Shown: positions 46,822 through 58,179 of the stretch, piece by piece
Numbering within the stretch: the first letter of the stretch is position 1
Layout of the letters: the number at the start of each line of letters is the position of its first letter
Assembly: GCF_000315625.1 (NCBI RefSeq)
Contig: NW_005434587.1
Location: 89,869 to 152,811, forward strand
Reading direction: 5' to 3'
DNA from: Guillardia theta CCMP2712
Taxonomy: Eukaryota > Cryptophyceae > Pyrenomonadales > Geminigeraceae
Length of the DNA: 62,943 bases
The notes under the pieces: generated by a model
The model's database searches: none
What the model was told of the DNA's origin: nothing
Seen by the model: the letters and a program-made list of their open reading frames with translations, nothing else
Position numbers and translations under genes: made by a program

Positions 46822-49501
46822 TCAGCTGTACTTCTTCACAAACATCTCGTGGTGTCTGCGGAAGTGCGACATGGCTGTCTTCAGCTTGTCCTCTGCTGGC
46901 AGGAAGGTCAGTCGGATGTGGTTGGGCCCATCGAAGCCGCTGCCGGGGACAGCGCAGATGCCGGTGTTCTCGAGGAGCGAGAGAGCGTAGAAGGTATCGG
47001 GAGCATGCTTCGCGCCCTCAGCCGCTGCGATGGCCTTGGGCGGCAGGTCGAGCTTGGGGAAGGCGTACATGGCGCCCTTGAGTGGCTGGCAGGAGACACC
47101 AGCGATCTCGTTGAGACTTTCATGGAGGAAGATGCTCTTCCTCTTCAAGCTGTCGAAGATTGCGCTCCTCTCCCTCGTGAAGTCCTCGTACGACTCGTCG
47201 CCAGGCAAGGGAGGACGGATCATGAGGTCGACCATCACTTGCCCGTCGATGTTGGAGCAGAGTCCGGAGGAGGCGAGCTTGTAGATCTGAGCCTGAACCT
47301 CCGGGTCAAAACCGCACAACTCCATGTAGCCCCCGCGCCTCCCGCACTCCCCGATTATTCCCTTGGATGTCGAGTGGAAGGAGACGAACTCAAAGCCGGA
47401 GAACTCGGGCCCGAGGTCCCGGACGACCTTCTTGAGCGACACGAAGGGGCGATCAGCATAGATGTTCTCCTGGTACACCTCGTCCGCAAGCAGCACAAGG
47501 CCTTCAGCCTTGCAGAGCTTGACCAGGTCGACAAGATTGTCGTAGCTCAGGCAGTTGCCGACGGGGTTGCCGGGGTTGATGAGCACGAGGGCCTTGGGTT
47601 TGGCTCCTTGCACTCTCGCCTCGCGGATCTTCTCCATGAGCTCGTCGATGTTGAGAGCCCAGCCCTTGGACTCGTCAAGGCTGTAACCTACCTGCGTCCC
47701 GTTGAGCAGCTTGATCAGCGCGCTGTAGATGGGATACTGGGGCAGTGGCACTAGAATCGCGTCTGTGGGTTCCGCTATGATCGTGGTGAGGATCATTTGA
47801 ATGCCACTTGATGCCCCGTTGGTGAGGAAGATATCTCCTACCTGCGCAGGATGCCCGTCCCTTCCCTTGATGAACTCTGCTACATGCTTCCTGATCCCTT
47901 CGATGCCCTGGCTGTGAGAGTAGGCTCCAGTTCCTCCCTTGATCAGACCGATCAGTTCCTTCGCCCTCTTGATCACATCCGGCTTGAACAACTTCTCCAC
48001 TCCCTCCCTCTCAAGCAGCATCGGGCAGTCCACCAGCGCAAGGACCTGAGGCCATATCATACCCTGACACATCTGCAGAGGACTATACCTCTCTGTAGAA
48101 GGTGATCGGCTTTTGTCCCACAGAATGAGGGTTGCCAATGTTACAATACAGAACCTGGTAAAGAAAGGAGTCAAACAATCGTGGACATGATGGAAGATAC
48201 TCAAAGTCAACACGAGGTACCTCCTTGAACGGCTTCGAGGTGTCTCCGTTAAGAATCTCTTTCTGAATGCGCTCAGCTGTGATGGGCACGAGGCCACGGA
48301 CTGCATACTGCATCTCCACCAAGTTCTGGTTGATGTTCTTCTTTGTGAGCACCTTCCCAGACGACTGCAAGTACTGCATCTTCCACAGCGCAAGGTCGGC
48401 ATAGTGCGTATCCTTCGGAGACAGCGCCTGCTCTCTTGTGACTTGATCGGTCATCCTTGCTTTCAGCCGATTCCAGATCGTGGCAGCTCCACCAGCCTCT
48501 TGCAGGTAAGACTGCATGAAATCCGTTGCCGCAATCCTTAGCAGAGTGCAGTTGGAGAGGGCACGTGCGGAGAGGGAGGTAGCGATTCCTTTGATGAAGA
48601 CTGATTCTTCGTGGAAGAATGCGTCTTCTCCTGGGGTAACTGAAGCATTCAAACCCAGCCCTTCGTGAAATGCCTCAACTGAGCCTTCAAGAACGATGTA
48701 GAAGCACTCGTACTCCTCTCCATCGATAGTCTTGGCTTTATCCGGAATAGTTTCGCCCTCATTGAAAGCAACTTTCTCCCCCAGGAACATCATCAGCGCT
48801 CTTTCTTCGGGATGAAAGGCTTGCAGCTCCTGCTCGGTGAGTTTGGTTTGTAAGGGGTCGTGAAGGATTTCATACATCTTCTCACTGAGCAACAGTGAAC
48901 GATGCTCGATGGCCTGTTTGAATTCGTCCAGGTCAATAGCTCCAGTTTTCTTGACATCAACAGCATAGAAAACTTTTTCGGCCTGACTCAAAATCTTCTC
49001 ATCGTCAAAAGATTTCAATTCAGGATCCAGTCGAGAGACGTGCATGTAAAATTCGATGAACTCGTTTTTCTTCAGGACACCGTCTCCGTCGGAATCCCAA
49101 AGCCTGAATTCAAACTCATCCATCGCGCTCTCGTTGCCTCGAAGCAGCACTGACAGACAGGTGGCTACTTCTTTGAAGTTGATCAAGCCATCTTTGTCAG
49201 TATCCGATACGGAAAAACATTTCTCAATGAACACAGCGTCCTGGAGCCCATTCAGTTTCATAAATTCTGAAAAGTCGGCCTAATAAACCACAAAAATCAT
49301 CCACGAGCAATTGAAACCGAACGAATTCTCACAAGATTCATTCTCCCGTCCCCTCCTCCATTTCGCTTGAATTGCGCATACAGGGACTGAAAACAGCGAT
49401 CAAACCATCATCCCTCCCTGCTGCTCCTGGCATACCTCTAGCTCGTTCTTCCCGAATTCCGTCTGACTCAGGAGGTCTATCAAGGTCTTCTTATCAAACA
49501 T
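46822..49501 (-). CDS. EF-hand / cNMP-binding-like / alanine aminotransferase fusion
   Basis: The C-terminal ~490 residues are an alanine aminotransferase (alanine + 2-oxoglutarate to pyruvate + glutamate). They show VEMQYAVRGLVPI, CNIGNPHSVGQKPITFYRE, LINPGNPVGN, LADEVYQENIYA, the PLP-lysine motif SFHSTSKG, GECGRRGGY and GICAVPGSGF, and end KKYS. Exons (transcript order): 49501-49436, 49386-49333, 49279-48221, 48154-48089, 48045-46822. The large exon 49279-48221 continues from N-terminal EF-hands straight into the enzyme: canonical loops DTDKDGLINFKE and DSDGDGVLKKNE plus a degenerate DVKKTGAIDLDE, then a cyclic-nucleotide-binding-like fold (LGEKVAFNEGETI, CFYIVLEGSVEAF, ATSLSARALSNCTLLRI). 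The usual P-R-x-A phosphate-cassette Arg is not evident, so ligand binding is doubtful. No organelle presequence is obvious. Intron 48155-48220 is 66 nt and stop-free in frame. Confidence 0.93.
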
Positions 49502-50779
49502 GGCAGCCTTTGTTCCTACGCATGGAACGTGAAAATTGATTTCAGGAAAAAGAACAGATCAGTGCAAGATGTCGGTCATGTGCATGCGAAATCAGAGCGA
49601 AAGGCGTGAGGCTCTTAAGGAAAGCATCACACCAAGTGAAACGAGAAGGTCTACAGACAGTTATCGTGAGAGGATAATGTGTCAACGATGGATAATTTCT
49701 ATGAGCCGGGACAAAGGATGCCAGAAGTGCATGTTCGTAAGAGATTGACATGAAAAAGGAGGGAGGCATCAAGTTAGTATGAAGGAAATATTGAACATGA
49801 TGGAAGCCCAGAGGTCGCGATGGATTGAGATACGGAGAATTCACAACTATAGTGTACGGAAGGCAGCCGGGAAAATTGATGAGGGTGAGGAGGGGGGATG
49901 AGATGAGACGAGACGAAGACGGCAGGGGAACTAAGACGAGGTAGCAGGGAAGGGACTTTCTTGCCATGACATTATTGAAGGCGGGAGAGGAATGGCGGAG
50001 AGGGAGGGCGTAAGGGGGAGGACAAGGACACAGCGGGGGAATCGCCATGATTCCTAAAACAATCTAGAGAAAGGGGGTGGGGGTGAAATTATGATGGGTA
50101 GGGGTCACTACCCCTGGGATAATTTTGAGGAGATTTGAGAGTGAAGAATTGGGCAATTCAAGGGTGATATGATCGCGTGTGGGGTGGGGGTTCTACATTG
50201 GTGGTTGTCGTACAACCAAAGGGGCGCAGTCCATGACCGGTGATACCACAACACTACCCCTGTATTGACCTGACAGTTGTCTATGTTGATAGGGGTACTC
50301 CAAGGCTTTTTCAACGGTCAATATCATCCTGGTAGGGTACAAGCAGCAAAAATGATCCTGCGAGGCGGGGGGGGGGAGGGTGATTGGGAAACCAGGGCTG
50401 AGCCAAGGACCCTACCTGGCGATTTGATACCTTTGATAGAGAAAACCACGGGTGATCAGTTCCTGGATGGGGTGCCGGGCCGACGGTGTCATTGTTCGAG
50501 ATGGGTGGGGTGGTCTATGCCGCAGTGCCGCCCGCTGACTCAGTCGGACTCAGTCACCGGGAAGAACATGATTGGCGCCGGCGAGTCACGCCGGGCGCGG
50601 GCCCGCCCGGGAAGACAGCAGGCCCGAAAAATGAACGGAAGTTGCCCTGAATCAGATAAATGTGGAGCCGGGGCGGCCCGTGGTTCCTCGTCAGAAGGTC
50701 GTGAATAGATGAACACAGTATGATGACGTTGGAGGTGTAAAAGAACGATGCCCGGCGTTCAGCGGGTGCACTGCCACCT
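49502..50779. other. Intergenic region with GC island
   Basis: G-rich on the + strand from 49860 to 50400 (GGGGGTGGGGGTG, GGTAGGGG). 50520-50700 is a GC island with TGACTCA at 50536-50542, a second ACTCAGTC, and GGGCGCGGGCCCGCC. No gene recognised. Confidence 0.5.
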
Positions 50780-51570
50780 GAACAGAGGGCGTTTGGGAAC
50801 GTGATCACCGTGGTCGGAGAGACGGTGGACAAAGACGGCGCGTACGTTCACGGCCCCATGCGGAACCTCTGACTGAACTCAGTGATGGGGAACATGGTCA
50901 AGCCCAAGAAGTCCTATGCAATGCCTTATTGTTGCGGGGGTGACGAGGATACAGGGTTCCGGGTCATCCCAAACATGAGGCTTGGTACCAACCGGGAGAT
51001 AGAGCCCGACACTGCCTTTGCAGAGATAGCGAAGAAACTCAACATAATACACTACGACGAGCCATTGCCGCTGCTGCTGCTGCTCTCGACCTTCGCATCC
51101 GACAACACGGATGTGATAGTAATTTCAAGGACGTGAGGGCCTCTGACATCACACAGATGCTGTCCTCCCCACAGGGCCCGCATGTATGGCTTCTCAATGC
51201 TTGCAAGCAACTCAGCCCATTCGGATCCTGTGTCGGCATCTTGGATATCTACGGAAATGCAGTATCCATGTACAAAAACTCCCTGTCATCCGTTGTCGAC
51301 AAGATTCGCGTACATGGTTACATAGCAAAGAACAGGGCAATCGGCATCTATTGCAGCCGGGAGGTAATATCACGGGAGGCCTTGTCACCCATGAATGTTA
51401 GATCTATCTATGGATGCGATCTGTTTGTTGAGTCGGTCAACGGTCTCTTGATTGCCCCCCATGAGAGACTTCTTCTGGTATTTCAGAGAGTTTATCATTT
51501 TGTAAAGGTATTCCGTGCTTGTCCGGGCCCGGGGCTGGAAACCGCCCCGGCCTCACAACCGGTCAGTTGA
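50780..51570 (+). CDS. Unrecognised coding-like stretch, possibly a gene fragment
   Basis: Three open segments in different frames read like real protein: EQRAFGNVITVVGETVDKDG (from ~50780, stop at ~50874), then YAMPYCCGGDEDTGFRVIPN ... EIEPDTAFAEIAKKLNIIHY (50885-51060), then GPHVWLLNACKQLSPFGSCV ... YGCDLFVESVNGLLIAPHER (51175-51480). They could be exons of one gene (TTTCAAG|GACGTGAGG and CCACAG|GGC are possible splice sites) or a decayed element. No family was recognised and no clear start was found. The block is bounded by GC islands carrying TGACTCA-type motifs on both sides (50536 and 51568), unlike its neighbours. Confidence 0.3.
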
Positions 51571-51582
51571 CTCAGTGAGTCA
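51568..51582. promoter_or_regulatory. Palindromic bZIP-like site
   Basis: TGACTCA and its reverse complement TGAGTCA abut with one G between them, a 15-nt perfect palindrome. TGACTCA is the classical AP-1/GCN4 binding word. Function here is only suggested. The site lies immediately after the 3' end (51594) of the modular lectin gene, which is transcribed away from it. Confidence 0.35.
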
Positions 51583-51593
51583 ATAAAACCTGT

Positions 51594-54500
51594 TCAAACT
51601 GCCAAGTAGCTGCAAAGCACCCGATAGGTACTGGAACATGGGACGTCGTACCACAAGGAATCGCGTAGGAGCACACAGAGATCGTTCCAATTGCCGTCAT
51701 TGGGTCCCCCATCCGCCCATCTCGTGAAAGAAGGCGGTCCATTCGTCACCCACTTGAAGTCGTACTGGGGTCCTGCTGAGTGTTGAAGTCCGATCCAGTT
51801 ATCAGATGATATCCCAAGACCTGCGATCACCTCGTCGTGTGTTTGTCCATCTGGGAAGTAGGCGACTTGCCCTCCTCCTCCGCCTATCTGATTACACTTT
51901 GCCTCCGCGTCTGAAAAGTTCATCCAAGTATCGGGATAGTAGACGTAGAGGTAGACGCCTGACTGCATGCAAGGCACTCCGCTCTCAGTGACCTCCGAGC
52001 ACGTCTGAGTCAACGGTGACGTCATGCTGCAGTCCGATGCTGAAGAGCTCGCGCATGGCACCACGACAGAGAAGTCCTTCAGCCCCCAGAACGTCTTGAC
52101 GCTTGACTCCCAGTAGACATAGTCCACTTGGACCTCCGCCTCCACGTAGCCTTCCGTGTGATACAAGCGCATCGAAGGATTGATCATCGCGTCTCCTTGG
52201 CTCTGGCCGCACTCTGACGTTGACGATGGAGAAATTGCCGATATCGTCTGGTTCCATACCTCCTGTCGGTTCACAAACAGACGCACCATCACTGGCTGAG
52301 CAAAGTCGATTAGTAGCACTTGCATCCTGATGTACAAGAAGCCATGCGGGCACAAGCCTGTGAAAGTCTTGCCCACCCTCGAGTACTCGGCCAGCTCGTT
52401 GAGCCCTCCCAGCACTGATCCGTACCTCCCGCAGCTTGTGATCTGCTCGGTGCCCTTCCATCCCATGGTTCCATTCCTCCCGAAGTCTTGGTCGGCCATC
52501 TTCATCCTCTTAGCGTACGTGCCGCTCGAGCAAGGGCTGCACTCTTGCGAGGCGTTGAAGAAGTACCCTGCAGAACAAGGAGACTTCAGTCAGCGCTCCC
52601 GGCGACATGCGCCAGCCACGTCACCAGAGTCACAGATACAGCTTGATCGACCCTGAGCCTGCCAGGAGGAGGAACTGTTGGCCGGGCAGGACAAGCAACT
52701 GCCTGTGTTGCCTGCATGGGAACGTGAGATGTGGCGAATAGTGGGAGGAGGAACAAGCTCCAAGGGTAGGGGGAGGATGTAGGTGCTTACCATACTGGTT
52801 GTCTGCACATGTGCATCGACATATTCTGACGTTGGTAGAGCTAGTTGCGCTACAAGAGCCGCGTGAGCCGTAACGGAGGAAAGCTTGTCCTGTCTCATGA
52901 TTGTAGGAGGGAGCGTCCAGGTTGCTGGTGCCAACGATCTCGCCTGTGAACGGCACACTGAAGAAAGTAGACAGGCTACGCAGATCTGCATTGCTGAGCA
53001 AGGGCTGAGCCTCATCCATGCACACGAGGCTCTTGGACGCGCAGACCTCTGAGCAAGACATTCCCACACTCTCTGCAAGAAACATTTCGTCGACGATCGC
53101 TTCGCACTTGTCTGTCGGCGACGTGACCTGCCTGCTGTATCCAGTCGCTTTCACCCCGAAGCCTGCGAGACAGAAGCAGTCTTCGATCGACGTGCTTCCC
53201 GGTGTCGATGTGCTCAAAGCCGGACAGGACGAGCAGTTTCCAGCTGATCCGTAGCTGCCTGCATCCCTCACTGGTGATGACTCGACGCGGGCTTGCAAGC
53301 GTCCCTCACCTGGCTTGCACATGCAATCCTCAACAGACGAGCTCGCGAAGGGCGACATGAGGCCTGACGGGCAGGACGAGCAGGAGGGGCCCTGATCAAG
53401 GTAGAAACCTACGCGCCAGCTGCCCGTCAGTCTCTGCACAAGCAAGCACAACACCTACCGCCCCAGCACCGGCACTCGTTGATGGCAGAGCTGCCGGAAG
53501 GCGACCATGCATGGACGGGGCATGAATGGCAGGAGCCCTGAGGGCCCCAGGCAGGGACCGTCGAGTTGACATACAGGTAGCGTCCTAAGGGCAGCAGCAA
53601 GCAGCGTAAGACGCCTCTTACCATCCCTCGCGAGACTCGAGGGAAGCGAGCCTACCTTGATCGCAGGAACAATCGTGGATGGAAGAGCTGCCGGGTGGCG
53701 ACAGCGAGTAGAAGGGACAGCGAATACACGCGTCGGCATGACCTGCAGTGCGAGCATCTCGAGCGTCAAACGCCCGCACAAGGCATGTTAGGCGGTACCG
53801 TAGAAGTTCTCCAGGCATGGCGCAGAGCACACGCACACGCGACTCGCTCCATTGAAGCTCGCGTCGCATGTAGAATGATAGCCTTTTGCTGGAAAGAAAC
53901 ATTCCGATGCTGACACGAAGGGAGCAAAACCGTTGAGAGCGGGAAAGACCTTGTCGCAGGAGACGTTGAGAGTCTGGTTGTAGAGAACATCGCTACCATC
54001 AGACAGCATGTGCATGAGGTGACTTGATACGGCTCTTAGCTCATCCTCTCGCAACGCTCCCTGCCAGATCGCCACTTCACTCAACGCCCAGTCTGAGCTC
54101 TCGAGGAAGAAACGGTGGTAAAAATCCCATGTGTTGTAATTGATGGTGAGCTGCAGACTACTGGAAAGGCTTGCAGCTGATTGTTGATACTCGACACCAT
54201 TGAGGAAGAACTTTCCTTCCTGGTAATTTTGTCCGCACAGAACCACCCACGCTTCTGCTGTCGGGCTCAAGTCCTGCGCAAGATTCCACGTACCGTTATA
54301 GGAAGCTTGTTCGCGTCCTCCGTTCCGATGGCCGTGATAGAAGTTCGCTTCTGCTGCCTGCAGAATTCTATTTCTGAAATTGTCGTTGTAGCGAGAGATA
54401 GAGCAGAGAGTGAAGAAGGGGCCTGGGATGCTCATGGGAGGGAAGGTGACGACATCCTGGAATGAACCATTGACGTACTTGAGCTTGCCGTCCGACATGG

Positions 54501-57252
54501 GCCTCAGAGGCTCCTCGGTCTCGTCCTCCAGCTGCCCAACCGAGATCCGCCACGTCGAACGACCGTTGTAAGATATTGAGGAATAGCTGATGGCGATAGG
54601 ACCGATTTGACCACCGCCGTCAGCCAGAGCTTCTTGGAGAGGAGCTCTGATCCTGCAGTTCAGAGATTGCAAGGGGATCCTACTCCACATCATAGGGTCC
54701 TCGATTTGAGGCACATCACTCATACACGCACCTCTCCATCCTGACAAGTCTACCAATGAGAATGCTTCTGTGTTATCTCCGCTGCTGGAACCTTCGACTG
54801 TCACGCTAATATCGATCATCCTGGAGCTCGAAAGCTCTACCGGCAAGTCCACATAGAACTCTTGCGTGATTGAGCAGCAGATACTTTCCGCTTTGGGTAC
54901 CAGAGGGAAGCTCGTTGCCCCATACTCAACGTAACGTTGGCGCCTGACGTGCCCGCTGTTCGCTGTCAGGTCCTGCAGTCCATCGTCTTCTGGCTTGCGA
55001 GCTCCTGCGCTCATCCGAAAGTGAAGACCTTCCGGCCTTTTCTGCGGCTCCGTCATCGCTGCACGGATCCTCCGGTCTGACGCGATGCTCGCCGCCTTCA
55101 CAGCCGAGCGAATCGCCTCCTCGTCGTCAATCTGGTTGATGGCTGAGCTCACGCACGTCTTGCCTTCTGCTGCGCACGTTGCAGTGCAGGACATGCCCGA
55201 TGCTCCGAGCCTGAGCCAGCGCGTCTGCTCCTCGACGTTTGAGAAGATGGGCTTGCAGCTGTCGCCAGCGTTCGAGATGCTCCCGGAAAAGCCTGCGAAC
55301 GAGCCTTGTCAGCTTGCGCACGAGCTTCCTGCCCCTCACCAAACTGACACTTGCAGTCCGTCACCAGCTGGCTGCCGAAGGCTGACGAAGAGCCAGCGGG
55401 GCAAGGGTTGCAACCGCTGTCTGCTGACCCGTAGTAGCTAGGCGCGCACAAGCTGCATGACGTTTGACCGAGGCCGGAGGTGTAGAGCCCAGCAGAGCAT
55501 GCGACGCAAGAGCTCGAGGGCGATGTCACGTCGAGGTAGAATCCTGCCGCCCCACAAGATGACGTCAGATGGTTTGCAGTCTCCTTACCCTCTTCCTTTC
55601 ACCTTCTTTGCACAAGCACTGGAAGCTTCCTTCTGTGTTGACGCACATCGTCGTCGCATCGCACAACCCTGTCCGCTTCACGCACTCGTTCTCGTCCTCG
55701 CACACGGTCCCGGACCCCACGTAGCCTGTTTCTCCCGTCAATGACTCTGATGCATGCTCGCTTGCAAGCTGTGGCGTACCTGGCTGGCAGCTGCATTCGA
55801 AGCTCGCGTACGTGTCGAAGCAGCTTGCGTGCGTCGCACAATTGTCTGTGTTCATAGCGCACTCGTTCATCAAGGTATAGTTGCAGCCCGACGCTCCCGT
55901 ACACGCTTGGAAGATCCTCGGCTTCGAACCTGTCTCGCACATCCCGTCCTCCACCTCCACCCCGTCCGACCGCACGCACATCACCGACCGGTATTGCAAG
56001 CCGGAACCGCAGGTGCTGGAGCATGCTTCCCAAGAAGAGCTGGCCCAGCGGTAGGAGCAGAAGGAGAAGTTGGAGCAAGGCTGCTCACAACGTCAGCCGC
56101 ATGCCCCTCCCCCTCTTTCATCAGCTCGTGTTTTACCTCCTCTTGCACTGGAGCCGATCCCAAACACTTCACAATCTCTACCACTACGCCGTCGCTCCTC
56201 CGGCATGAGACCGAGCGACGTCGTGAACCTTGACCGCAGCCCGTGAGACACTCACTATAGGCGCCGACCTCCCACTCAAAGGAGCACTGGGAGTAGTTGG
56301 CGCAGGGAACCTCCGCGAAGGGCTTCGAGCGGTTGGAGCACCTGAAGTCCTCGACCTGCTCCAGCAGCTTGGAGATGCAAGTTATGCTTCTCTTCGCTAC
56401 CCCGCTACCGCACAGGCTGCTACACTGGCTGAAGCTGCCGGCGCTCCATAGGTAGCCGGGCTCAAGGTAGTACTGGTCCAGCAGCTGCTGCACTTGCTGG
56501 CTGGTCATGCAGGACCCCCCGCATCCACCCGAGCGAATCTCCTGCTCGAGGACCTTTAGCTTTGCCAGGATGTTGGAGATAGCGAGGTCCGGCTGGAAAG
56601 GCCCTTGCTATAGACGCAGGGAAGGTTAGTAGAGGAGCAGAGGGTATCAAGATGAGCAGTTCGGACCTGAGTCAAGAGGAGCTCGGAGTCCAGACCCCAC
56701 GGGAGGAAAATCTCCTTCACCTCGTCGAAAACAAAACACAAGGCATCTCCCTCCTGCTGGACACAGCGGTTGTCGTAGTCGCAGACCCAGACCTCGTATC
56801 TAGCCGCAAGTGCATCAGTCTACTAGCTAAAGACAGAGCAGGAGCAGCACGCACTTGTCTATTTGCATGAGATGTCCTAGGCCGCCGATCTGGACTCTCC
56901 CTTCCTCTTCTTTGTTGATGATCTGAGACCAGTTGTAAGGGAGGGAACAGCGAACTACGCTGGAAGTCAGGTTGCCCCAGGGCAGCTGTGGCAGGGAGGA
57001 GACGGAAGTGTTGAGGGACCGGAGCTCGTCGAGGGTAGCGGAGAGGTTCTGCTTGATGCTTCGGATCTCCCACTCCAGTGCTCTCAGCGTCATTTGCTCA
57101 GGATGTTGTGTGAGAGTCGATGAGACAGCTGAAGGGAGGCAGAGGAAGAAGGCGAGGGGAAGGAGCTTGGACAGGAGGATCCTGATGGAGAGGTGGGAGG
57201 GGCCGGGTCGTTCAAGCATGACCAGCTTGATGCAAGCGCGTGAGATGCCCAT
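51594..57252 (-). CDS. Secreted modular protein: TSP1, EGF, Cys-rich repeats, LamG-like, C-type lectin
   Basis: Multi-exon gene starting at ATG 57252, with signal peptide ILLSKLLPLAFFLCLPSAVS followed by a coiled-coil segment and YEVWVCDYDNRCVQQEG. Modules in order: thrombospondin type 1 repeats (WSAGSFSQCSSLCGSG, WEVGAYSECLTGCGQGS and at least one more), EGF-like domains (NECAMNTDNCATHASC, ENECVKRTGLCDATTMC), Cys-rich repeats of the GCC2/GCC3 type (CSLCAPSYYG, CSSCPSGLMSP, SSVEDCMCKPGEG), a LamG/concanavalin-like domain (53788-55194: WVVLCGQNYQEGKFFLNG, WALSEVAIWQGAL), and a C-terminal C-type lectin domain (NWIGLQHSAG, GNWNDLC). The last exon is ~51594-52505, stop TGA. Exact joins were not all resolved. 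One gene is assumed because all modules are secreted-type, co-oriented and lack internal starts. A surface or adhesion role is inferred. Confidence 0.8.
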
Positions 57253-57499
57253 TGTCCGGTTTTAGCTCGACAGGACCCCACCCTCGTTGACACATACACG
57301 TCAACTCCCGTATTTTGAAAAGTGTCCATGTGAAGGGCCCCACCCCCCTTGTCAGTGTGCCGTTCCTCTAGACGTTTCCTCCTACCGGTACTACCACGCT
57401 GCAAGATTCTTATACCCCCCACCCCCACCTCTACCATCGGCTCATGTCATAGTCATCCATCGCGTTTCGTTGAACCAGCTCGGGATCTCCTTTACCACC

Positions 57500-57660
57500 C
57501 CCCATGGCAAGCCTATGACTGAGTCAACCCCTCCTCAGGCCATAATCAACCCCCTCCTCACCCCCATGGCAAGCCTATAGTCAACCCCCTCCTCACCCCC
57601 ATGGCAAGCCTATAGTCAACCCCCTCCTCACCCCCATCACGGCAAGCCTATATTCAACCC
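57500..57660. repeat. Tandem repeat of ~41 bp
   Basis: About four copies of a unit containing CCCCCATGGCAAGCCTATAG followed by TCAACCCCCTCCT. The first copy is diverged and carries TGAGTCA, and the last has a 3-nt insertion before GGCAAGCC. Confidence 0.88.
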
Positions 57661-57935
57661 TAGGGAGGTACTACTACTGGGACTGCGCGGGCTACGAGAC
57701 TCTCTCGGCCCAACTCTCAGTCCGACTGAGTCCGGTGCGGCGGCCAACGCGACATCGCTGGCATGGCCGTGCGGCGGGGGACTTGTCCAGTGGGCGCCGT
57801 TAAGTGAAGGTATCAGTTAAGTTTGGGGGACAGCAGTCGGCAGGATTGGGGTTGGTTCTCGCTGTCTTTTTCTTCTCGCCGTTTGGCATGTGCGACAGTG
57901 TCAGGGTGCCAAGCCTCCTCGACTCTCCTAATTGT

Positions 57936-58001
57936 CCTCGTACTGATTTTTAACTGCCTTCACTTTGAGTAAAGTTAGTCCGGTCACTTCTTTACTCAAA
58001 G
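57936..58001. repeat. Dispersed inverted-repeat element, second copy
   Basis: Starts CCTCGTACTGATTTT, identical to the word at 16199-16213 apart from one extra T in the run, followed by CTTTGAGTAAAG. The reverse complement CTTTACTCAAAG lies at 57990-58001, so the arms can pair around AGTCCGGTC. As at 16109-16234, it sits next to a GC island upstream of a + strand gene. Confidence 0.75.
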
Positions 58002-58179
58002 TCCGGTCAGTCCGACTGACTCGGAGGTGAGTCCGGGCTGACGGAGTCACATCACGTGACGCGGTCCTCTCAGGCGCCGCCGCGCCAGGGCCCCCGGCCC
58101 GCCGCGCCAGCCCGGCCGCCGGGGTGATCGGAACCGAACCAAACCGTCGAATTGAACCGATTGACTGTGTTATTCTGTT

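Larger units (their letters stand above)
57253..58179. other. Divergent intergenic region
   Basis: Separates the modular lectin gene (-) from the TDRD3-like gene (+). It contains C-rich words (57400-57440), a ~41-bp tandem repeat, a GC island with GACTGAGTCCGG and GGCCGCCGGGG blocks, a CACGTG E-box-like word at ~58054, and an inverted repeat related to 16109-16234 (57936-58001). Confidence 0.6.

Noticed and set aside
46375-47754. Plus-strand ORFs opposite the aminotransferase gene (for example 46807-47754, 315 aa)
   Set aside because: Antisense shadow of the conserved enzyme; no homologous motif.
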